NCBI RefSeq assembly: GCF_009707705.1
Contig: NZ_WLYX01000001.1
Span: 2,294,001 to 2,358,000 of the forward strand
Direction of reading: 5' to 3'
DNA: 64,000 nucleotides
Source: Paludibacterium denitrificans
GTDB taxonomy: Bacteria > Pseudomonadota > Gammaproteobacteria > Burkholderiales > Chromobacteriaceae
Positions 16,460 through 27,546 of the stretch are shown one piece after another. The notes beneath the pieces were generated by a model. That model had not been told where the DNA came from. It saw only the letters and a program-made list of their open reading frames with translations, and made no database searches. Numbering within the stretch: position 1 is the first letter of the stretch; the number at the start of each line of letters is the position of its first letter. The position numbers and the translations under genes are program-made.

Positions 16460-19261
16460 AAACCCTTTTGCTTGCCGGTTGCAGATCTTCTTGTGCAGTT
16501 TGGCTAATTATTTTCTTAGTAATAGTAAATATTTCTGTTGTTGCAGCATAGATACGTTGGGTGTATCCATTCTCATCAGTTATACCTTTGTACATTAATC
16601 CAGTTTTTGTTTGTAACTGGTATTGAAAATTGGGGACCGGGTTTCCAGAGGCGTCCAAAATTTTGTACTGGATACTACTGTCATGCGTTTCTTTAAACCA
16701 TGGCATTGGTATGCCGAGAGAGGTCCCGCTGTCCATCACATGCTTTGCCCCCTTCACACTCACCGTGCCCGGGCAGTGAATCTCGATGTTCCCCCCCTTC
16801 AGCCGGATATAGCCACCGCCGCTGGTCAGCAGGATTTCCTGGCTGGCGGCAATCGTCACCTTGCCCTTACACGACGTAACGGTGACATCCTGGTCCGCCG
16901 TCAGCTCCATCTCCCCACTCTGTGCCTGCACCTGTACCTTGCCTTTGGCCGCAATCAGCTTCAGCGCCACCTTGTCCTTCACCCCCGCCACAAACAGGCT
17001 GATGTGCTGGCCGACGTTGTGCAGCCAGCGGCGACCGGTGGTGTGGTTGCTGTCGCGCTGGGCGATCAGGTTAAGGTTGGTGCTTAACGCTGAGGGTCTG
17101 GCTTTGTTCACTGGCACTGGCGATACCGGCCGGGCCGGACAGGATGAGTAACGGTTGCTGACCGCTTTGGTCTTTGGCGGTCTTGCCCTCTTTATCGGTG
17201 TTGCTGCTTACTTCCCGGGCTTTGAGGGCCGCGACGTGGTGTTGCAGGTGGCCGCTGTCTTTCTTTCCGGCGGCGCTGTTGTCCGGATTGATGGCCTCCG
17301 GCCCGGTTTCCATGCGGTCGGCCAACTGGGCGCTGGCGGTGTCGGCCGAGGCTTTGGCTCAGGTTGAGGGCGGCATCGAGCTGGCTTTGCACGTGTTCCC
17401 GTGCCAGCTGTGGGTAAGCGGCCCCGTTCTGTGCCTCGGTCGTGAGCAGCAGACCGTGGGCGGCGCGGATCGCGCCGTGCTGGTCGGTCCGCAGTTCGAA
17501 GCCGTTACCGCGCGGCTGGGCTTTGCCGTTCGTGCGCGGCTGGGTCAGAAAGCCCTGGTTGAGCTGGGTCTTGCCGGATTCGCTGCTGAGTTTGGCCCGC
17601 ACTTCGCCGGGGTGTCGTCGAACAGCAGTTCGTTGTATTGCCCACCCTGATGTTCTTTCGACTTGATGCCGGACAGGGTCTTGTTGGCTTAAGCAGGGCA
17701 CCGGCGCCGCTAAAGGCCGGGGTGGCATGACTACCGTTGTACAGCACGCCCACAATCACCGGGCGGTCGATGTCGCCTTCGATGAAGTCGACCAGCACTT
17801 CCTGACCGATGCGCGGAATGAACTGGTGCCCCCAGTAGCGCCAGCCGAGGGCATGGCCACCCGTAGCCAGCAGGAGGACTGGTCATCGAGATTGGCGCCG
17901 AGGGTCGGGTGTTCGTCTGGCCGCTGCCAGTGGAACTGCACCTTGATGCGCCCCGGGCATCGGTATACACCTCCTCACCGGCCGGGCCGACCACCGTGGC
18001 GGTCTGCACGCCCCGGGAGGTGGGTCGGGCCAGCTCGCTGTGCGCATACGCTGGCGTCAGCGGCAGACCGCGCCGCTGGGCGGTGAATTCGGTCTCGAAC
18101 GGCGACTTGGCCGCATCCGCCTCGGGTTGGCCGATCAGGCCGGACAGCGCCCCCTGCAGGTCGACGGGCAGGTTGTTACGCGCCCGGAAGGTCTGCCGGG
18201 TAACCACGAATTCACGCTGCTCACGGCTGTCCCCCTCGTGCGCCGGATGATCATCCAGCCGGAACCATTGGCTTAAGCACACAGACCACGGACTGACCCG
18301 CTGCCGCTGAAGGTCTTGGCCCGGGCATCGTGTGCCTGCTGGCGCAGCTGGGCATACTGGCCAAGCTGATCGGCGTCATTGGCATAGTGGAGCGATTGCG
18401 GATCGTAGTCCTGCAAGGTGGATTGCAGCGTTTCGCCACGCGCCCCCTGATCAATACGGCTCTGGTCAAGGCTGTGCTGGGTCGCCACCGGCTGGTAGTC
18501 AAAGCTGGCCAACGCCACCTGACTGGCGACCACCTGACGGCTGGCCGACCAGTCGGTCAGCCCGTCTTCGTCCTCGGTGGCATCACGACGGTGATAGCGC
18601 ACCCGCTCCAACGGCGCGGCGGGCAGGCTGTAAGGATCGTCGAACACCACCAGTTCCACCTGTGGCGTCTCCCCGTCGTGGTGCTCGAAACGCCGGGCAT
18701 AGCCTTCTTCCTGCAACAGCCGCACGATGAAATCGAAATCGCTCTCGCGGTACTGCAGACAATACCGGCGGGGAGCGGCTGGCTGGGTGTGAAAGCTCAG
18801 CGTCTGCACCGGGCAAAGACGGCATTATTGGCCTGATGCTCGTGGAGGATCTGCGTCACGATCTCCGGGACGGTCAGATCCTGAAACACCCGTGAAGTCC
18901 GGCGGTGGCGCAACAGGGCAAACGGCGGCTCGAGGGTCAGCGCATACTTGGCGAAACCGCCATCGGCGCCCAACAACTCGGCGCGCGAGACGACGCCACA
19001 GCGGATACTCTCCCGGCCATCGGCCTCCTGTACCCCCAGCCGGGCGGTCAGGCCGAGCAGCGACTTGAGTTCAAGATGGGTATCGGGAGACAGACAGGTG
19101 AGCTGATAGAGATAGGCCTCGGAGACGCCCTCGCGGCCGTCCAGCGCGTGGGGCAACAACGATTCGGCGCTGAGCGATGGGGCCTCGAGCTGCAGGGTGA
19201 GCAGGCGCTGGTGCTGGGTGAAGGCGCTGGCGAAGCTGGCGAGAACACTGGTGAGGTCCAT
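16443..19261 (-). CDS. vgrG: T6SS spike protein VgrG with DUF2345 and C-terminal adaptor (lesions)
   Basis: About 930 residues after joining frames. The N-terminal part (TQHQRLLTLQLEAPSLSAES, SYLYQLTCLS-like gp27 region), the gp5 OB-fold (QFIPRIGQEVLVDFIEGDIDRP), a DUF2345 beta-helix (GKVTIAASQEILLTSGGGYI) and a C-terminal extension (ILDASGNPVPNFQYQL, then GITDENGYTQRI) are seen in order. The extension resembles the transthyretin-like effector-docking tails found on some VgrGs. Frame breaks: GCTTAAGC at 17687-17694 and 18271-18278, plus one-base changes near 18805, 17945, 17840 and in the 17350-17400 area. The composition turns AT-rich near 16700, where the swap to effector DNA seems to begin. 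Confidence 0.88.
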
Positions 19262-19344
19262 CCTGATTTCATCTCTTCTTTAATGTCGCCCCGCGACGGG
19301 GCAAAATGGAAAACGATGACTCATGGCGTACAGGGCGTTGTCTA

Positions 19345-19824
19345 TCATTCAACTTTGTATACGTTGGACGACAGTTGCAGCGTGGCATCGAACGTGACTG
19401 GTGGACGGTGGGGGTGAATACGTAGTACAGCATCGACGCGAAAGCGCAGGTGGCGCTCCATCTCTCGTGGAGCGTCGAGATTGACCCGTACTCTAGACAG
19501 CCGTGGTTCGTGAGTTTCGATAGCTCGACGCAGTTGCTCTCGTAGTAATTCCCGGTCGTCAGGGTTGAGCAGGCTTATGCCGCTGAGGTCTGGAATCCCG
19601 TAGTTGAGCATGCTGGTGCGAGCGAGAGGGTAATCGTCGTCACGTACCTCAGCTGGCATTAGCCGAGTATTGAGCAAGGACTCGAGATCGCGAGCTAGCG
19701 ACTGTTTGAACTGCGTTAGCTCGTACAGCGGTGCGTTATCCAGCAGGTTGTTGTCTGGATAGTCGTCCAGCAGACGGTCTAATACCGATGGCTGTAGCAG
19801 AGGCTGTCGGTTGAAAGTCGCCAT
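19345..19824 (-). CDS. tssE: T6SS baseplate protein TssE (gp25-like)
   Basis: About 159 residues starting MATFNRQPLLQPSVLDRLLDD, intact. The gp25 pattern is present: SLARDLESLLNTR, then the block SMLNYGIPDLSG, and REMERHLRFRVDAVL near the end. TssE links baseplate and sheath. The start at 19824 is one base after the tssL stop; an in-frame upstream ATG at 19836 would overlap tssL and is less likely. Confidence 0.93.
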   Translation of the reverse strand: MATFNRQPLLQPSVLDRLLDDYPDNNLLDNAPLYELTQFKQSLARDLESLLNTRLMPAEVRDDDYPLARTSMLNYGIPDLSGISLLNPDDRELLREQLRRAIETHEPRLSRVRVNLDAPREMERHLRFRVDAVLRIHPHRPPVTFDATLQLSSNVYKVE

Positions 19825-19825
19825 G

Positions 19826-20530
19826 TCAGGAGCCAAACACTTTGCTTAGTTGCTGCGAAAGTAACCAGCGATAGGTAAAAAAGATGCCACTACCTACGAC
19901 CGCGAGTAGTGCGAAGTAGAGCCACAGAGGTAGTTCGTGGCGAACAAAGGCTTGGAAGCGTTGTGGCAACTGCCAGTTGGGGGAGAACTCGGCTTTGCCT
20001 CCGCGCACCTGCTGAATTTCTTGTCCCAGTTTGTGTGTGAGGTAACCTAGCTTTTCTTCACCTTCTAGCAGATATTTCCCTTGAAAGCCCAGTAGTAAGC
20101 AGGTGTAGAACACTTCCAGTGCTTCGATGTTCTGGGCTGGCTCGAGGCGTAGTTGTTCCAGCCGATTGAAAAAGCCTTCTCCTGCGAGATGTTCGCCAAA
20201 AAGGCGTAACTGTAGTGGCATGCGTTCCCATTCATCTCGTAATGAGAAATTGGACGACAAGATGATTTCGTCCATCAATGCACAAAAGGCATATTTCGCG
20301 TGATTGATGTCGTTTATGTCTTTATTGAAATTGCGTGCGTTTTTCTCATATTGGGAGAGAAAGCTGTCAACGCGGCGGTTGAACTCAACGGCGCTGCCGG
20401 GCTCGTTGCCATCTTTCAGTAGAAATAATAAATAGATGCCATCTTCTAGCATTTCTCGAAGAGAGGGAGCTGCAGGGGCGGCGATGGCGATGGGGTGTTC
20501 TATTGCTGGAGATCTCGTGGCTTGACTCAT
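19826..20530 (-). CDS. tssL: T6SS membrane-complex protein TssL (DotU family, short form)
   Basis: 234 residues, intact. The cytoplasmic helical DotU domain is followed by a single C-terminal membrane segment (LPLWLYFALLAVVGSGIFFTY) and a short tail. YAFCALMDEIILSS and FYTCLLLGFQGKYL are the family blocks. It lacks the periplasmic OmpA-like peptidoglycan-binding domain carried by long TssL forms; a separate OmpA-like lipoprotein closes the right arm at 31235. It is eight bases after tssK. Confidence 0.95.
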   Translation of the reverse strand: MSQATRSPAIEHPIAIAAPAAPSLREMLEDGIYLLFLLKDGNEPGSAVEFNRRVDSFLSQYEKNARNFNKDINDINHAKYAFCALMDEIILSSNFSLRDEWERMPLQLRLFGEHLAGEGFFNRLEQLRLEPAQNIEALEVFYTCLLLGFQGKYLLEGEEKLGYLTHKLGQEIQQVRGGKAEFSPNWQLPQRFQAFVRHELPLWLYFALLAVVGSGIFFTYRWLLSQQLSKVFGS

Positions 20531-20537
20531 GGTGTGC

Positions 20538-21885
20538 TCAGCGGAAAACGGCGATCAGCTCAAGGCTTAGATCTGACAGGGTTTGAGGAACGTAAATACA
20601 GATGCTGCGCGACTGCAACATGCGAACAAAAATATCCCCGTGTGGTTCGAAGGCAAAGTAGTGGTTGCCAACGCGCACCGGCACGGCAGAAGGTGTTTGC
20701 GTTGCATGGTGAATAGCGACGCCGCGCATAGCAGAGTTGAGGATTTTTTCCACGTCGTCCGGTGCGCCAATCTTCATTTTCAGCGGTACGTTGTCGATCA
20801 CCTGAGTGGCCGGTAGCTCGCTCTGCACCGAGAGATAGAAGTCGACGTTTTCCAATAGACGGTCACTTTCCGGGCGTCCTATATAGAACGATGGCTTGGG
20901 TGAATGCAGGGGGATAACGGTATAGCGAGCGGAGATCACCGTATCTAGCAGTTCGCGAATCTGGTGATCAAGCTTCGGAAGTACTTGGTGTAACTGTTCG
21001 TGGTGGTAGGACGGTATATCTGCCGGGCTGTATAGCGTAGAAAAGGTTTGCAGTTCGCCACAAAATTCTGCTAGTGCCATGTATAGCTCTTCAGGATGTA
21101 GCGGTTCGCTAAGTGATAGATGTCGCAGCCCTGGCGAAGTTGCGGTTGACGGTGTGTAGTAGCCAAAAAGAACTAATATCTGTTGCACCATATTCCACAA
21201 CACTTTTGGCGCGTTCCCGATGACTACCTGCTAGGGACTGGCTTTTTACCAGCAGGATATCTAGCAAGCGTCTCAGTATCTGCTGAACGCTTTCCGCGGC
21301 GCTAACCGTGGTCAGCGGAGGTATGAAGCCTTGCACTATTACCCATTGCCCTGTGGCATTCTTCTCCAGTTCACACAATGGAATAGCATCATAGCCATCA
21401 CGATTTTCTTCTTCCAACATCAGTCTCACATCTAGTTCTAATGTACTGATATCAGCTTCTAATGCCTGTGTGTAGAGATCAGCCAGTTCGCTTTGCTGAC
21501 TGATAAAGCGTGTAGGACGGGTTGCAGTCCCACCGTTGCGGGTGTTGCCGCCGTAAGGTTGCATCTGTGCTAGGCAGGCGTAGAGCTTAGTCTTGATACC
21601 GAGTTGAGGTAGAGATGTTAGGTCGCGCGATAGTGGGAGTGCCGAATGGGCCGGTGCTTGATAAAGAGTGCCGTCGCGGAACATTACCGCCAATAGATCA
21701 ATGCGTACGACCCCCTCTTTCAGCGCCTGCTCGTCTAATTGAAGTTGGGTAACTCCCCACTGATGACGGTGTGATTGTTGCAATAGAGCGGTAGCTTTTT
21801 GCTCAAGAAACAATGATTGCTGCTGAAAGTGCTGGGGGCGTAGGAACATGCCTTCACCCCACAAAATTCGTTTCGCCTGTTGCAT
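20538..21885 (-). CDS. tssK: T6SS baseplate-membrane connector TssK (one lesion)
   Basis: Starts MQQAKRILWGEGMFLRPQHFQQQ, the standard TssK N-terminus, and continues through ISSFWLLHTVNRNFA to the C-terminal domain with FYIGRPES and HATQTPSAVPVRVGNHYF. TssK docks the baseplate to the TssJLM complex. The frame breaks near 21130: CCAGGG stands where CCGGG gives NFAGLRHLSLSEPL and joins both halves. Joined length is about 449 residues, as expected. Confidence 0.93.
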
Positions 21886-22156
21886 TGAACTTCAAACCTT
21901 CACTGTTCATTACTCGCAGTTGTCGACTTAATCGCCATCCCGTATCGCCCCGTTACTATTACGAGCACCATGATTCGTTCGAATTGGATAAGCAGGTTGG
22001 CCGAACACCTTAAAAGCCTAATGTAATAATTCATGTATTTTAGAAGCCATTTGTCATTTTTATGGGGCAGCAATTCCCTATAGATTTAAATTAAGTAAAA
22101 ATTTAATTAGTCGTAACTATTGTTGTTAAATTGAGACAGTACTGAGGTACCTCTCC
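21886..22156. other. AT-rich spacer between tssJ and tssK
   Basis: About 270 bases without a gene. It is AT-rich (TAAATTAAGTAAAAATTTAA) and probably contains a promoter for tssK, but no box of good quality could be set. One TTCGGCCAAC repeat (minus orientation) lies at 21996-22005. Confidence 0.35.
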
Positions 22157-22689
22157 TCAGTGGTGTCTACCGGAGCAATCTGATGGCGGGCGTGTTGATT
22201 GTCCGGGTATGGCGATGTTCTTAGTCCGCGAAGGTAGCAGGTAGCAATCTGCCGCTTTGAAATTTAAACCATCACGTTTTACCGCGTCGGCGGTATACAG
22301 CAGACGCCAGTAGCCGGTGTCTGGTTGTCTGAAGAATCCGACGACTCCAATGTAGCGTGTTTCTTCTTCGATAGTGTCCGGTTCGGAGAATTTTCCTCCG
22401 GTATCAAGGTAATTTCTTTGCTTGAAATCAGTGTGTTACCAAGAAGCTCTGTCTCTGATTTTCCCCCTACCATAGCCTCCATAGTCAGGCGGTTAAAGGC
22501 TTCGGTGTTGCGCAAATGGTGTACGTGTACCACCACTGACAAAGGTTTGCCTTGCGCGTCCCGGTTCATGCTCTTGCTGCCTTCCCCTGTGATGTTTACC
22601 AGCTTTGGCCCTGCACAGGCTGCCAGTACCAGTATTGGCAAGGTCTTCAGCGCAACGATCAAACAATATCTTCTGAGTCTCGTCAGCAT
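22157..22689 (-). CDS. tssJ: T6SS outer-membrane lipoprotein TssJ (one lesion)
   Basis: The N-terminal signal ends in a lipobox (VLAAC, Cys near residue 25). The mature part has VVVHVHHLRNTEAFNRL, typical of TssJ, then LISSKEITLIP. The frame breaks near 22399, where CCGG stands for CCAGG. Reading CCAGG restores IPGGKFSEPDTIEEETRYIG and VVGFFRQPDTGYWR, the conserved TssJ core, and ends at the TGA at 22157. Restored length is about 178 residues. TssJ anchors the TssM/TssL channel to the outer membrane. Confidence 0.92.
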
Positions 22690-22860
22690 GGGATGAAATG
22701 TGATTCCTGATGGTTGCCAGTCAACTCATCGTAGTTTACTAGCAATTACAAATATTCAAAAGTCATGTTAAATTACAAATAAAAAGTGCTTTTGGGTATT
22801 GTTGGTCGTGCTGATTTCACTTTAAATTAAATAATTGGTTTAGGGAATTGTGGGTGGAAT
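22690..22860. promoter_or_regulatory. Divergent spacer between the two T6SS arms
   Basis: 171 bases between the tssJ start (minus) and the M15 peptidase start (plus), AT-rich. Both arms must be transcribed outward from here or nearby, so promoters are expected. I could not assign convincing -35/-10 pairs. Confidence 0.4.
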
Positions 22861-23698
22861 GATGTTTTTGTCTATCAGGCTCCCTTTGTTGATAGCTGGT
22901 TTGGTTTTGGCGGTGGCTTGGGTTGGATGGCGTTTTTTCTTGGCTAAGCGCGATGGTTGATGGTTGGGCTGAACGGAGGACAGCTGGAGTGGTTAGTCCG
23001 GTAGTCTCTTCGGGGCCCCCTGCGTCGACCCCCGTGATTTCCGACTTGGGCCGACTTAATCGGCGGCAACGCTATCGCTGGTTGACGTGGTTGTTGCTGT
23101 CCTTTGCCTTGGTCGGTGGGGGGTGTGGGGGGTTCTCAAAATGGGGCGTTATTACCAGCGCCCTGAGTATGTTGTACCGGATTACCAGCAGGCTGCTCGA
23201 ATTAAGCAAACGCTGCTGGAGGAAAAACTGGTGCCACCGCCGCCTCTGCCGCCGCTGGCATTCACAGATGTGCAGGTGCAGATGCCCGGGCTGGATATTA
23301 TTCACGCTAACCGGGACTGGAGCCGTATGAATCCTGTCTTTGTACAGACGGTGTTGCGCGTGATGGCGACGATGAAGGCCCGAGGATTTGCCATGGTACT
23401 CCTAGAGGGTTATCGCAGCCCTGCGCGGCAAGATGCGTTGGCTGCGCAAAGTAACCATGTGACACAGGCTAAGGGTGGGCAGAGTAAGCACCAGTATGGG
23501 CTTGCTGTGGATCTGGCTCCCATGCGCAATGGCAAGGTTGTGATTTCAGAGCGCGATGCGTGGGCGATGCAGGCTTATCAGGCTCTGGGTGAGGAGGCTC
23601 AAGCGGTCGGGCTCACTTGGGGTGGGAACTGGAGTTTCAAGGATTTTGGGCATATCGAGCAGCCTGGGTCTCTGAAGGTATTGCTGGGTAAAAAGTAA
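22861..23698 (+). CDS. Membrane-anchored M15-family D,D/L,D-peptidase, TagX-like (lesions)
   Basis: About 275 residues once joined. The N-terminus has a membrane segment (PLLIAGLVLAVAWVGW), then a second one (LTWLLLSFALVGG). The C-terminal domain shows the M15 zinc-peptidase pattern: LLEGYRSPARQDAL, SKHQYGLAVDLAP (His and Asp ligands) and FKDFGHIEQP (third ligand). M15 enzymes cut stem peptides in peptidoglycan. The head of a T6SS operon is where the peptidoglycan hydrolase TagX is found in Acinetobacter, so local opening of the wall for assembly is a good inference. Breaks: GCTAAGCG for GCTGGCG near 22948, and a six-G run near 23110. Confidence 0.72.
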
Positions 23699-23726
23699 CA
23701 TTTCAATTATTCGATAAGTGGTGGTT

Positions 23727-26700
23727 ATGCAAGCTTGGCTTCGACATGGGAAGGTCGCCTCTGCGATTGGCTTCCTGATTTTGATCGCGCTCATCTGGTT
23801 CGTTGGCCCTTGGCTTGGGCTGGCTGAGCTGGATGCTCGGCTTGGTTGGATCGTGGGCGTGATGCTGTTTTGGATACTCACTTTGCTGCTTGGTCAGTTA
23901 TTTGCACGCAGAGCAGGTGGGCTGCTGGAAAAAATGCTGCGCAAGCAAGCGGATGATGCGGTGATTGGCGCAGATACCAGTAAGCGTGCAGAAGTGACGC
24001 AATTGCGGCAAAAGCTGCTAGCCGCAGTGGATACCCTAAAGAAATCAAAGCTAGGCGTTTCCAGTGGTAGTGCTGCTTTATATGAATTGCCTTGGTACAT
24101 GATTATTGGCCACCCTGCGGCGGGTAAGAGTTCCGCTATCTTGCAATCCGGCTTGACCTTTCCTTTCAGTGATAAAAGCGGAATCCGTGGTGTTGGTGGC
24201 ACCCGAAATTGCGACTGGTTCTTTTCTACCGAAGGTGTATTGCTCGATACCGCTGGTCGTTATGCCACCCAGAGCGAGGATAGAGTTGAGTGGCTGGAGT
24301 TTCTCAAGCTGCTGAAAAAGCACCGAGCTAAAGCACCGGTAAACGGCATTCTGGTCGCCATTAGCCTGCCAGAGTTGGCGCAGTATCACAGCGAAGGTTT
24401 TGTTACCTACGCCCGCCAAGTACGTGAGCGCATTCATGAAATGTGCAATACCTTTGGTGTACAGGTGCCTGTGTATTTGTTGTTTACCAAGTTAGATTTG
24501 TTGGGAGGCTTTTCCCAGTTCTTTCAGGATGCTGATGAGGGTGAGCGTTCCCAAGTTTGGGGTGTCACTCTGACTGCAGAGCAAGGCAAGGGTTTTGACA
24601 TTTCCACCGTGGCGTCCCAGCAGTTTGAATTGCTCTATCGTGGGTTGGTCCAGATGGGGGAAGAGAAGCTTGTGCAGCATCGAGGTGACAAGTGTAGTCC
24701 GGCGCATTTTGCTTTTCCGATTGAGTTCCACGGCTTAAAAGAAGCTGTGGTGAAATTCATGCACCTTTTATATGAAGATGACCCTTACCACGCTCATCCT
24801 TTGCTGCGCGGTTTTTACTTCACCAGTGCTTTGCAGGAGGGGGTGCCTCGCATCGTAGCGGCGAATCGGGTACAAGGCCTGTTCAATCTCAGTGCTACTC
24901 ATCGCGATGGCAAGCAAGCTCCGTCCTCCCATAGTTTTTTCCTGCGCGATTTCTTCCGTAATGTACTGTTTCCAGATCAGCACCTGATCTCTCGTCAGAC
25001 ATCTCCACGAGTTGGCTGGACTCGCTTGGCTACCATGGTTGTAGGCGTGTTGTTGCTCGCTGGTGTGGCTTAGCATATGGTCCTGGACTTACATTGGTAA
25101 TCAGCGGCTGCTTGAGCAGGTGGCCACTGATAGAGTTCAGGCTGAGAAGCTGTCTGCTTCTGGTCAGTTGTACAACAAACTCCGGGGCTTACTGTTGCTC
25201 CAGCAGCGGCTGGAAGAGTTGCAGGCCTATCGCAAGAATGGTGAGCCATGGCAGCTGGGATGGGGGTTGTACCAAGGCCATGAGTTGGAGGCTCGTTTGC
25301 GTAAGGAGTATTTCGCCGGTCTGCGTCAAGTGATGTTGATGCCGGTGCAGCGCAATTTGGAAGAAACTCTCAAACAATACAAATCTCAACCCGCAGTAGA
25401 AAAGTCGGTTGAGACGAAGCCGGTTCCTGTGGCTGTCAAGCCTGCTCCAATTCTTGCCCCCAAGCCGCACCCACACCCAATCAAACCGCGCAGGAGTTTG
25501 CCGAACATTGTAATTGGTGCGCTTGACTATATGGTCGGAGCTCTTAATTGGCCACAGAAAGCAGTGGCTTCCGAAATGGTTAACTCTCCAACAGCTACGC
25601 AACACCATCCCCTCGCGGGCATACCCGCAGAGGGCAGTCAGCCAGTGAAACTGGAGGTTGGATACAACGCGCTCAAGACCCTACCTGATGTTGCACGATC
25701 AGAAGCGGATGGATGAGCCACAGCTGATCGATCAGATTCCTCGTTACTGGCGCCCATACCGGAAAGTCAGCGAGGCCAGTATTCGGTAGAAGAGGTCATG
25801 GGTGTAGCAGAGAAACTGGTGGCTTTCTATGTCAGTCAGATCAAGGCCAGTGACTTGCCGTTGATCAACAATGACCCGCGGCTGGTCAATGATGCTCGAG
25901 ATACACTGCGCGGTTCTTATAAACATTTGTCTGCTGAGGAAAGGGTTTATAACGAAATCCGCGCTCGAGCCAATACCCGCTATGCACCTCTTACCGTTGC
26001 CCGCATTCTTAACAACCGTGACTTGGACATCATGGCGAGTAGCCAGATGATTGAAGGGGCTTTTACACGCGAGGCTTGGAATGGCTACGTGAAAAGAGCG
26101 ATTGAGGAGGCAAGTAAGGGAGAGATTCGCAGTGATGACTGGGTATTGGCTTCATCCATTCAGGATAATCTGGGTAAAGATGGCAATGTTGAGAAGAACC
26201 GGGCGGTCCTGACCGCCTTGTACCGTGGGCAATATATCTCCGCCGGAAAAAATTCCTGCCGGGAGTGACCGTCCGTGACTTCAGTAATCCTGCGCAATCA
26301 GCCTCAGCGCTGACCCGGTTGTCTGACAAACAGAGTTCACCTATCAAGTTGATTCTTGCGCGCGCAGCAATGGAAACTTCTTGGGACAACCCTTCTGAAT
26401 TGAATCGCTCACTTGAGAACGCCAAGCAGTCAGTCTTGCAGAAAACCACTGCATTCCTAAAAGGTAGTGATGATTCAGCAGATAAGCAGGTGAATAACAA
26501 GCAGTATGGTGAAGTCGGGCAAGTGTTCGCTGGGATTGCTCAATTGGTGAAGGGAGATAATCCTCCTCTCAATGGATACCTTGATCAACTGGCAAAGCTG
26601 AAGGCAAAACTGGCGGCCATTGCATCTACGGACGAACCTGGTCCGCAGGCTCGTGCAACCTTGCAGGCTACCCTGAATGGCTCTGGCTCGGAGTTGGCTG

Positions 26701-27530
26701 ACACGGTCTCTTATGTCGACAATTCATTGCTCAACCAAGTATCTAGCGATACTGCCGCTATGGTGCGCCCTATGTTGGTACGCCCGTTGTCACAGTCTTA
26801 CACCGCTATGCAAGGGCCTGTTCAACAAGACATTAACCGGGCATGGGCCAATGAGGTATTGCCTCAGTGGAAACAGCTGGCCAGCAAGTATCCGTTTACC
26901 AATTCTGGCACGGTGGCCTCTGTGGCGGAAATCAACCGCTTTGTTAAAGCTAATGATGGTGTGCTCGATAAGTTCATCAATAAATACCTGAATGGACTAG
27001 TGCAACGCAAGGGTGACATGTTGGTGCCCCGAACTTGGGGGGACAAGGGCATTCGCTTTAATCCTGAATTTCTTTCCGGTGCAGGTAAGTTGGGCGCGCT
27101 TGCCGCTACCCAACTGCAGGATGGCGAGAACAGTCGTTTCGAATTGCAGCCTCAGCCCACACCCGGGTTGTCGGAGATTTCCATCGTGGTTGACGGTCAG
27201 GAGCTACGCTACCGTAATGGTCCACAAACCCGGCAACCTTTCAACTGGCCTGGTACCGATAATGTTGAGCGGTACTCGTATCCAAGTGGTGTCTTACAGT
27301 GGTGCTCCCAGTGTCATTGCTAACCAGTCGGGACACATGGGCCTGATGCGCATTTTGGCCAGCGCCAAGGTCAGCCAGGAGCGCAGTGATTTGGTGCAAC
27401 TTTCCGGCCAGCCGGTAAGGCGGCAGATGGGCAGATGGTGCGTTTCAATTTCCGTATGGTTGGTGGAGTCAATCCCTTGCAGCTTATCAAGCTTTACAAG
27501 CTAACCCTGCCCGAGCGCGTGACTTTGTAA
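23727..27530 (+). CDS. tssM: T6SS inner-membrane protein TssM/IcmF (lesions)
   Basis: About 1,265 residues. N-terminal membrane segments (GFLILIALIWFVGPW and WIVGVMLFWILTLLL), a Walker A (MIIGHPAAGKSSAILQSG, near residue 135), the DTAGRY Walker B-like motif, and the IcmF C-terminus ending LYKLTLPERVTL. TssM spans the inner membrane and binds TssJ. The start is the ATG at 23727, with GTGs just upstream as alternatives. Six breaks: GCTTAGC for GCTGGC at 25070 (restores VAGIWSWTYIGNQ), an extra C near 25680, one base near 25742, CCGG for CCTGG near 26250, an extra G near 27265 and a lost G near 27417. Confidence 0.93.
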
Positions 27531-27546
27531 TAAGGACGACCAGAAC

